From the NCBI GenBank assembly GCA_041917855.1, contig JAYRWT010000086.1, positions 1 through 13,006 of the forward strand: a stretch of 13,006 bases of DNA, given 5' to 3'. Numbering within the stretch: position 1 is the stretch's first letter; each line of letters begins with the position of its first letter. This document shows positions 5,803 through 11,875 of this stretch, in pieces. Below the pieces are notes generated by a model. That model was given only the letters and a program-made list of their open reading frames with translations, had not been told where the DNA came from and made no database searches. The DNA comes from CALBLZ01 sp041917855 (GTDB taxonomy: Bacteria > Patescibacteriota > UBA1384 > CAILIB01). The position numbers and the translations under genes were made by a program.

Positions 5803-6996
5803 CTATTTCTTTTCTGGTGCAGCATCTGCTGGATTCTCAGCGGTCTTAGCTGCTTCTTTCTTAGTTTCTAGCGGGCGGCCGTAGTCAGGTTTAACCTGGC
5901 GAAGAATGTTCTCCTTTGCTTTCTGGAACTCTTCACGGTACTGCTCACGGCCCTTACTGCCCTTTTCTGCCAGTAGATCCATTTTACCCTCAAGTGCGGC
6001 AAGTTCGGCAAGCTCCATCTCAAATAAGCGATCAAGGGTGCGTCGACGGCGGCGCTCTAGGCTATAGAGTCGGTAACCGAAGAGTAGAATACCAAAGACC
6101 AGCGCAAGGAAGGGAATAACTGTAATAAGTAGGGCAACTAAACCGCCAGTGTTGCCAGCTACTTTACTGATATCACGGAGCGAACCAAAGAGAGCTGAGA
6201 GAGATTCTCCAATTGAGCGGCCACTAGTTTCCTCAGTTTTTTCAACGTTCTCTGCCTGCTCTGTGCGCTCAGGGGTTGGGGTGGCTGGTGCCAGTGTAGC
6301 TACTTCACCTGGTTGACCAAGTTCCGGAGTGGGGGTATTTGTATTTGCCTTTTCTTGGTTCTTAGCTGGAGCGCTTGGTGTTGGGCTTGGCTTTGGAGTA
6401 GGGGTAACACGTGTGCGGCCGGTGGCGGTAGGTGTAGGCGTTGCTCCGCTTGAGTTCGATGGTGTTGGTGTGCTGGAGCCACTTGGGGTAGGTGTTGGTG
6501 TGGCCGCTGCGTTTACCACAGTAGAACTACCGCTGCATGAGCCAGTGATGTTGGTTCCCTGACCGTCATTTGCAAGAACGGTACAACCGCTCAAACTAAA
6601 TACAGCAGTACCTGTACTCTTTGCGCGTAGCACAATGCTGGCAACTAGACCTGTGCCGTTATATCCAGATGGCCTACCACAGGAAAGAGTTGCGGTTCCG
6701 CCCTGTGGATCGGGCTGGATAATTGGCAGGGTACAAATTGAGCCAGAGTAGCTACCGCGTATCCCATCAAACAAAGCTGCTGGATAACTGAAGGTTGCGT
6801 CAAAGGCGTTAGCGGAGGCACCGCCAGTATTCACCATGATGTTAATGGTGATGTTTTCTCCGGCATTTACCGCAGAAGCATTCGTGGTATAGAGATTTGC
6901 AGCTGCTAAGGCAGGTTCACCATGTAGAAAAACTGCCATAGGTATGGCAATAAGCACGGCGACTATAAGGTTTAAAAAGGCAAAACGTCGGCGCAT
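5803..6996 (-). CDS. Anchored cohesin-like protein with Pro-Thr linker, TM helix and cytoplasmic tail
   Basis: 397 aa. A signal peptide (basic MRRR, hydrophobic core about 8-24, ALAA cleavage region near 29-32) leads into a cohesin-like module at about 35-160. The module carries NTGG, C88/C106, a C138/C154 pair and the signature VLANDGQGTNI (140-150). A long PTPTPS-type linker, about 165-245, is of the kind that spaces modules on scaffoldins and wall proteins. A membrane helix at about 285-309 is followed by RRRRR and a charged, probably helical cytoplasmic tail of about 80 residues. The layout, outside module, flexible stalk, membrane anchor and tail, resembles an anchoring scaffoldin. It lies 6 nt after the previous gene. 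Which dockerin it binds is inferred from the adjacent dockerin gene. Confidence 0.88.
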   Translation of the reverse strand: MRRRFAFLNLIVAVLIAIPMAVFLHGEPALAAANLYTTNASAVNAGENITINIMVNTGGASANAFDATFSYPAALFDGIRGSYSGSICTLPIIQPDPQGGTATLSCGRPSGYNGTGLVASIVLRAKSTGTAVFSLSGCTVLANDGQGTNITGSCSGSSTVVNAAATPTPTPSGSSTPTPSNSSGATPTPTATGRTRVTPTPKPSPTPSAPAKNQEKANTNTPTPELGQPGEVATLAPATPTPERTEQAENVEKTEETSGRSIGESLSALFGSLRDISKVAGNTGGLVALLITVIPFLALVFGILLFGYRLYSLERRRRRTLDRLFEMELAELAALEGKMDLLAEKGSKGREQYREEFQKAKENILRQVKPDYGRPLETKKEAAKTAENPADAAPEKK

Positions 6997-7002
6997 TGGA
7001 GC

Positions 7003-7569
7003 TTAGAGCTGTTTTGTAGTAATAATGAGCGGCAAAGGGACGCTCTTCATAATATTACTACCCTTTCCGTCGTTCGCCAAAATCTGAGAGGCTTGATCGT
7101 CAACTCGAATTTCTGCCCTACCTGGTATTGTGGCGCGCGCCTTAATACGTACTGCTACAGAATCACCTCTAAATCCGGGGCTTGGCGCTCCGCAGGAAAT
7201 TCTAATGAGCCCTGCGGTATTATTAAAACTATTCTCTGTATAAAAGACACAGAAAGATTTGTCGGTGGTGACATTTAGTACCTGTAGGTAGATGGGATTG
7301 TACTTAATATGTAGTCCCATGGCATTAACCTCAGCGCCTCCCGTTTTAATGCGTACCTCAAAATCAAAGTCTTCACCAGCCACATACTCTTGAGGTGGTG
7401 GGATGAAGTAGTACTCAGCTGAGCGATCAAGTCCTACGCCTTGGCCAAGTAGTGTGGGGAAGGCCATTAGTACAATTACCAGTGCCAAGCTAGAAAAGAA
7501 CACACGTGGTCGACGCTTAGCTAGAGCGGCAACCTTTTTCCAGAAAGTAGAACCTACACTACGAGCCAT
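7003..7569 (-). CDS. Small anchored cohesin-like protein
   Basis: 188 aa. A basic N-terminus and one hydrophobic helix (about 23-43) act as signal anchor, and the rest is a single cohesin-like module. It shares with the gene at 5803 the KTGG strand, the Cys pair (C107/C126), ISCGAPSPGFRGD, and ILANDGKGSNI at 163-173. With no linker, the module sits close to the membrane. The ATG lies inside the end of the dockerin gene, with an 11-nt overlap and no visible Shine-Dalgarno box, so translation is probably coupled to it. This overlap ties the synthesis of a dockerin protein to that of a likely receptor. Confidence 0.87.
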   Translation of the reverse strand: MARSVGSTFWKKVAALAKRRPRVFFSSLALVIVLMAFPTLLGQGVGLDRSAEYYFIPPPQEYVAGEDFDFEVRIKTGGAEVNAMGLHIKYNPIYLQVLNVTTDKSFCVFYTENSFNNTAGLIRISCGAPSPGFRGDSVAVRIKARATIPGRAEIRVDDQASQILANDGKGSNIMKSVPLPLIITTKQL

Positions 7570-8815
7570 AGTAGAACATCATAATAGAGAAGTCGGTAAG
7601 GTTTACTTTACCATCACTATTTATGTCGCCACGGCGTTGATTGGTATTCCAGTAGTAGAGAAGGATGGAGAAGTCGGTAAGGTTAACGCGACTATCGCAG
7701 TTTAAGTCGCCGCGTGAAATATCTCCACAGGGGGCTGGGTTAGTCGGATCGTTAATTCGAACTGTAAAACTCAGGGTGTTGCTGATATTGCTCTGGTAAC
7801 CGAGGATGTCTTGCACCACGCTGTATACGCGGTACTCACCCGGGGTAAGGGCTTGGGTGAAACTTGAGCTGAGGGTATAGCTCCAGTTACCGGTGCTGTC
7901 TACTGGAATGGTAAAACTCTGCAGCGGTGATTCTAAGAACAGATTTAGCTGTGTACTTGGCTTGGTTGAACCTGAAATTACCAGCGTTTGACCAGAGGTA
8001 ATCTCTGCTTTATCCAGCGACATGCTAGAGGAAAGTAGAATGTTGCTGGCCGTTGTTAGGTTGCCTGCAATTAAAAACAAGCTAAGTGATGTCTGTGAGG
8101 TCGATCTATTCAGTGAGTCTGTAGCGTAGATTTGATAGGTGTGTATACCGGGGTCAATTGCGGTAAGTTGAAAAACAAACGCTCCGGTGCCGCCTGCTAC
8201 GGTGGTGCCAACAGGGGTAGAATTCTCTGTTAGTGTTACAAATCCACCCACTGGACCAAACCCTGAGATACGCAGGGCACTTAAGTCTGAAACTATGCTC
8301 GCAGTAACATTTACCGAAAAGTTAGTATCGGTAGGGATTACTGTAGACTGGTTTCGGATAATGGTTCCAGCTGCGTTCTCAGCAATACTAATAATAACCT
8401 GGTTACTACTTAGTCCTCCTGGGTTGTTCGCAACAATACCCTGAATGTTAAACCCAGTACCAGGAAGTATGGCAACATTGGTGATACGCACTTTGCTGCC
8501 TACCACAGACCACGTAGCAGTGCCGTATCCACCTATGACAGAGGTTGGCGGCCTAACATTAGTGTAGTTTGGAAAATCTACAATAATGTAGTCGCTTGGG
8601 GTTACCTGTGGCGCTGTAACTGGGAGTACAAAGTAGATGTCATGGGTAACATCTAAAAATCCTGGTAGGATTGTCCCAACATTATCGCGGGCTTGATCCA
8701 AGTTCTGGAAAGCCTCAGCTCTTGGTGAGAACGCTCCTAGCGCTGTGCTGGCTGCAACGATACAGGCAACAGTTAAACTAGCCAGTCGACGAAAACGTGA
8801 CGGTGCCCCTCGCAT
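7559..8815 (-). CDS. Secreted protein with Ig-like modules and C-terminal type I dockerin
   Basis: 418 aa. A signal peptide with a basic start, hydrophobic core and RAEA cleavage region lies near residue 35. Residues about 36-170 and 175-350 are Ser/Thr/Asn-rich beta modules of Ig/Big type. Residues 359-418 form a clear type I dockerin with two calcium-loop segments, GDLNCDSRVNLTD (369-381) and GDINSDGKVNLTD (396-408), each ending in DFSI. Calcium ligands D, N, D, N and D sit at the usual 1, 3, 5, 9 and 12 positions. No hydrolase domain is present. It has a strong AGGAG site 5 nt before its ATG. Dockerins bind cohesins, and three cohesin-like anchored proteins follow in the same operon. Confidence 0.92.
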   Translation of the reverse strand: MRGAPSRFRRLASLTVACIVAASTALGAFSPRAEAFQNLDQARDNVGTILPGFLDVTHDIYFVLPVTAPQVTPSDYIIVDFPNYTNVRPPTSVIGGYGTATWSVVGSKVRITNVAILPGTGFNIQGIVANNPGGLSSNQVIISIAENAAGTIIRNQSTVIPTDTNFSVNVTASIVSDLSALRISGFGPVGGFVTLTENSTPVGTTVAGGTGAFVFQLTAIDPGIHTYQIYATDSLNRSTSQTSLSLFLIAGNLTTASNILLSSSMSLDKAEITSGQTLVISGSTKPSTQLNLFLESPLQSFTIPVDSTGNWSYTLSSSFTQALTPGEYRVYSVVQDILGYQSNISNTLSFTVRINDPTNPAPCGDISRGDLNCDSRVNLTDFSILLYYWNTNQRRGDINSDGKVNLTDFSIMMFYYGS

Positions 8816-8818
8816 GTC

Positions 8819-8836
8819 TTCTCCTGACCTAGTCAG
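8819..8836 (-). promoter_or_regulatory. Shine-Dalgarno box of the dockerin gene beside a dyad over the upstream stop
   Basis: AGGAG lies at 8825-8821 on the minus strand, 5 nt before the ATG. It supports the chosen start and strong translation of the dockerin gene. The upstream stop TAG (8831-8829) is the loop of a perfect 5-bp dyad, CTGAC/GTCAG, and the Shine-Dalgarno box touches its edge. Confidence 0.6.
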
Positions 8837-9854
8837 AGGTCAACCGGTTAATTGCGCGGCGGATTGCCTTGCGCTGGGTGATGAGTAGGTACACAACGAC
8901 AATGATGCCTAGTGTTACCCAAATAAGATAAAGTGGGAAAACGATAAAACTGGTAGTGGCGCTCAGGGTTTTTTGGTCACCGGTGCTGCTAGTCTGACCG
9001 TACTGCGCAACTAAGGTTGCAGTGTAACGACCAATTAGGTTCTTTTCTGTCCATTCGGTTACACTCTTACGGATAGCGCCGGGTAGTACGTTTGGGTTGC
9101 TCAACGGAATCTCTGCAACCTTCTTGCCAAACATATTGTTGATCACAATGCTGCCGCGAGGCTGCAGGTGAACGTTTCCGGAGTTCTTTAGACGTAGATC
9201 AAACTTAACAGGGCCGTACTGTGCGTAGCTTTCCTGGGTATTGAAGCTTTCAACCCCTAGTCCTTCTTTTACATCTCCAGATACGCGCATCAGGATGAGT
9301 GTACCGATGCGAGTTTCTACCGAAGCGCCTCCAGCTGTCTCTGTGCCAGAGCGGCGGACTATAACTGAGGCAAAGTGACCACCCGGTTCAGCGTTCTTTG
9401 GAACTTTAATAGCTACCTGAATGATACGCTCGCTATTGGCTGCAATGGTAAAACGAGACGGCTCTACGGTAATCCACTTGGCCATGCGGAAGCTGGTGGT
9501 GTCGTCAGAATCGTCGATGTACTGTACTGAACCGTCTTCATCGCCTGACTTAAAGTCTTCAAGAACAGTGGAGTAGCTAATTTCAGTAGCAGACTGGTTA
9601 ATAACTCGAATCTTTTCTACAACAGTATCGCCTGGGCTAGCAGGGATCTCCAAGCGTGGTGGAATAACTGTAATTGCATCTGCTGCAGAAGCAACAGGAG
9701 AGAAGCCAAAAGAGACTCCAGTAATCGCAGCAAAAGTTAGGAGGGCTAGAGCGGCGCGAGAGACCGAATTGACGTACCGCATGGGAGCAACATTATCGGA
9801 TATGCTACGACTATTATCAGCAGAAAAATTGAAAGACGCAAGCGGATTTTGCAT
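8829..9854 (-). CDS. DUF916-like surface protein with signal peptide and C-terminal TM helix
   Basis: 341 aa. A hydrophobic export core at about 34-50 with an ASA cleavage region near 57 leads into ITVIPPRLEIPASPGDTV, the first strands of an Ig-like domain. A second Ig-like domain begins near GPVKFDLRLKNSGN. The pattern (PGDTVVEKIRVINQS, WITVEPSRFTI, PKNAEPGGHFASVIVR) resembles the DUF916 domain of WxL-interacting proteins, which bind peptidoglycan in Gram-positives. A membrane helix near 305-326 and a basic tail end the protein. The ATG at 9854 has an AGAGG site 9 nt upstream. Starting at Met25 (9782) would give a more usual signal peptide but has no ribosome site. Confidence 0.83.
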   Translation of the reverse strand: MQNPLASFNFSADNSRSISDNVAPMRYVNSVSRAALALLTFAAITGVSFGFSPVASAADAITVIPPRLEIPASPGDTVVEKIRVINQSATEISYSTVLEDFKSGDEDGSVQYIDDSDDTTSFRMAKWITVEPSRFTIAANSERIIQVAIKVPKNAEPGGHFASVIVRRSGTETAGGASVETRIGTLILMRVSGDVKEGLGVESFNTQESYAQYGPVKFDLRLKNSGNVHLQPRGSIVINNMFGKKVAEIPLSNPNVLPGAIRKSVTEWTEKNLIGRYTATLVAQYGQTSSTGDQKTLSATTSFIVFPLYLIWVTLGIIVVVYLLITQRKAIRRAINRLTSD

Positions 9855-9874
9855 GAATGGTGGCCTCTAGAGCA

Positions 9875-10723
9875 TTATTTGAGCGACCGGTAGTCAATTC
9901 CCACACTGCTAAGCAAGAACGAAGGGTCGGTGCCGCGTACATTTGAGAGTATCAGCATGCCTTCAATCATGCCATCTTTGTTGACGTAGGCCTGCTGCAA
10001 GTCAAAAGTTTGACGGTACTCGAGCCATACACCATCGGGGGTAGGTGGTGTGAAGCTGGTGATGACGTAGTTAATACCATTTAAGTTGGTCAGGTCGTCA
10101 AAAGGGGTGTACTGCGTATAGTCTAGGTTCCAGCGCTTGGCAATTATGCTATCAACCGCTAGTTCCTTAGCCGGAGGCAAGGACTGTTGTAGCGCTGCGA
10201 TATCGATATAGCGCTCGTTGCGCTGATACATGGTGACGTTAGGCTGTGTGGAGGTGTAGCGTGACCAATTAAGGTTGAATAGCAGCGGGTGAGTAACGAG
10301 TGCAATTTTTTCGATTGCAGTTTTTCCTACGCTTGGTGTTGGTACTACGGTGGTGCCGTTTGGTTCCTTGGCTAGATCGGTGCCCACCTTCATAGCCAGG
10401 TAAGCAGTAGAAGTATCGAGTTTGCCACGATAACTAAACCTTAACTCAGTAGTTTTGCGATACTCCTGTGCCTTAGCTGAGAACTCTACTAGGTCGCGAT
10501 CAACTACTTGGTGAGGAATGCGAGCAATATCGCGCTCAGTACTGGTTTCTGGGCTATTAGCGATTCTTGTGCCGGGGCAGGGAGAAATTACCTGGCGGAT
10601 AAGGGGACAGTCTCTTGGTACCCAGCTACCAATCATAAGCAATAAAAGCACTGCGCCACCACCGTACACGATGATTTTCTGCTTTTGAAGCTCAGATTGC
10701 TTTGTACGTTTCATCTGCCTCAT
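9875..10723 (-). CDS. Membrane-anchored extracellular protein of unknown function
   Basis: 282 aa, not recognised. A very basic start (MRQMKRTKQS) and one membrane helix at about 16-34 place the remainder outside the cell. Cysteines C39 and C49 just after the helix could form a disulfide near the membrane. Residues about 75-282 are a mixed alpha-beta region with many aromatic residues (LLFNLNWSRYTS, RWNLDYTQYTPFDD, GVWLEYRQTFDL), suggesting a folded globular domain. No catalytic motif is evident. The start overlaps the upstream stop as TAATG; Met4 is a possible alternative. Its place between a secreted protein and a DUF916-like protein suggests a role in the same surface structure. Confidence 0.78.
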   Translation of the reverse strand: MRQMKRTKQSELQKQKIIVYGGGAVLLLLMIGSWVPRDCPLIRQVISPCPGTRIANSPETSTERDIARIPHQVVDRDLVEFSAKAQEYRKTTELRFSYRGKLDTSTAYLAMKVGTDLAKEPNGTTVVPTPSVGKTAIEKIALVTHPLLFNLNWSRYTSTQPNVTMYQRNERYIDIAALQQSLPPAKELAVDSIIAKRWNLDYTQYTPFDDLTNLNGINYVITSFTPPTPDGVWLEYRQTFDLQQAYVNKDGMIEGMLILSNVRGTDPSFLLSSVGIDYRSLK

Positions 10724-11811
10724 TAATAGCTGGCAACTACGTCGTACACAATAGTGCCACTATAGACATCTGCTGGCTGTAGGTTGTTTATACCGAGGGC
10801 ATAACTCACGTATACAATACTGCCGCTACGGTCAGGGCCGGTGGATCGGGCTACAGTTTTAGCAATGGTAGATATAGGGCCAAACTTTCCAGTCGTTGAG
10901 CCAGACCATCCGCTTACCCTGGTGTCTGTAGTGTTTGCACCAAACCAGCCTGTGTTGTTGTTTGGCGTATTGCCATCGGGTGTACTCCAGGACTGCGGAG
11001 TAGTCCAAGTTGCATTCGTCGCAGCAAAAGGATGCACAACGCCGCTGTTGTAGTTGCCAACAATGCTGCTCTCAAGCTTGGCGCTGATGGTGTAGCCGTT
11101 GGGGGAGTTACTGGTGATGGTGAGTTTATGTGCAACATACTTAACCTGACCACCAGCAATACTACCAAAAGGTAGTGAGGTGCCTGTACTGGTTGATGTG
11201 GTGGTAATTCCGTTATGTGTTTGGCCACTGGCCACACCCTCTACTTTCAAGGTTAGAACAGGATCTTCACTTATTTGAAAAGCGATATTCCCGTTGTCTA
11301 CGCTGGTCGTGCCATCGTCTGAATAGGTAGTGATACCAACATAGCAATCTTCGTACAGTAGCACGCTGAGGGCATCACAATCTCGTAGCTGCGGGTTAGT
11401 TATGCCGTTGAGGTTAATGGTCGCAGATGTACTTGCAGAAACACTACTTGCAGTGGTGCGCGTAATAAAAATGAGGCCACTTGAAGCGTTAGTAGTATCC
11501 AAGCTCCAACCACTTCCAAGGTTAGAAGTGCTATCCAGTGTTGCGCCTGCAAGCGACATGTTGGCAGGCTTAGTGGTACCGCCGCTCTGCGTAGCAAAGC
11601 GCATACTAATCTGTTTAATACTGTCTGTTGTAGCAGTTGTAAAGTTTAAAGAGTACGAAACGCTGGTCGCTCCAGACTTATCGTTAGAAGGGTACGCAGT
11701 GAGCGCCGTTAGGCTTCCTGCATGCGCGATCTCTCCAGAGCTTGCAAAAATCAACGCAACACTGAAGAGTGTATACAAATAGATACGAAGTAACGGACGA
11801 AGCTTCCGCAT
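10723..11811 (-). CDS. Secreted two-domain surface protein, first gene of the operon
   Basis: 362 aa. A signal peptide (MRKLRPLLRIYLYTLFSVAL, cleavage at AHA near residue 31) is followed by two Thr/Ser/Asn-rich beta domains. The first ends in a region with two cysteines (DCDALSVLLYEDCYVGI) and the second ends in DVYSGTIVYDVVASY. The same architecture, cysteine pair and C-terminal ending recur in the next gene upstream (11876), so the two are paralogues. No membrane anchor or sorting motif follows, so attachment to the cell must depend on partners. The ATG lies 6 nt after a TATACT -10 box, predicting a leaderless mRNA. The C-terminal ending slightly recalls WxL domains, which would fit the DUF916-like gene nearby, but the WxL motif itself is absent. 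Confidence 0.86.
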   Translation of the reverse strand: MRKLRPLLRIYLYTLFSVALIFASSGEIAHAGSLTALTAYPSNDKSGATSVSYSLNFTTATTDSIKQISMRFATQSGGTTKPANMSLAGATLDSTSNLGSGWSLDTTNASSGLIFITRTTASSVSASTSATINLNGITNPQLRDCDALSVLLYEDCYVGITTYSDDGTTSVDNGNIAFQISEDPVLTLKVEGVASGQTHNGITTTSTSTGTSLPFGSIAGGQVKYVAHKLTITSNSPNGYTISAKLESSIVGNYNSGVVHPFAATNATWTTPQSWSTPDGNTPNNNTGWFGANTTDTRVSGWSGSTTGKFGPISTIAKTVARSTGPDRSGSIVYVSYALGINNLQPADVYSGTIVYDVVASY

Positions 11812-11817
11812 ATAAAT

Positions 11818-11823
11818 AGTATA
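11818..11823 (-). promoter_or_regulatory. -10 box of the surface operon, leaderless start
   Basis: TATACT (11823-11818, minus strand) lies exactly 6 nt before the ATG of the first operon gene, the same spacing as in the phosphoesterase promoter. The region where a -35 would sit is inside the upstream terminator stem, and no consensus -35 is seen there. Confidence 0.55.
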
Positions 11824-11827
11824 TACG

Positions 11828-11850
11828 AAAAAGCCACCCGAAAGGGTGGC
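11828..11850 (-). terminator. Rho-independent terminator of the upstream paralogue gene
   Basis: The perfect 7-bp GC-rich stem GCCACCC/GGGTGGC (11844-11850 with 11833-11839) has a 4-nt loop and is followed on the minus strand by TTTTT (11832-11828). It is symmetrical enough (TTTT also on the plus strand, 11851-11854) to stop transcription from both sides. It separates the gene at 11876 from the nine-gene operon. Confidence 0.9.
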
Positions 11851-11856
11851 TTTTCT

Positions 11857-11875
11857 CCTTAGCTTGTAGCTAAGG
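11857..11875 (-). other. Perfect hairpin directly after the stop codon
   Basis: CCTTAGCT-tgt-AGCTAAGG forms an 8-bp stem with a 3-nt loop. It starts at the base next to the TAA stop of the gene at 11876 and lies 6 nt before the terminator stem. It may protect the 3' end of an abundant mRNA or aid termination. Confidence 0.65.

Noticed and set aside
6300..6562. Open frames on both strands over the Pro-Thr linker of the cohesin gene
   Set aside because: Low-complexity repeats keep several frames open. The real frame has a signal peptide, module, linker and TM helix in order.
8829..9854. LPXTG-type sorting signal at the C-terminus
   Set aside because: A membrane helix and basic tail are present but no LPXTG-like motif precedes them, so it is treated as a plain membrane anchor.
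2405..11811. A classical cellulosome
   Set aside because: No glycoside hydrolase, carbohydrate-binding or catalytic module is encoded here. Only the docking modules are shared.
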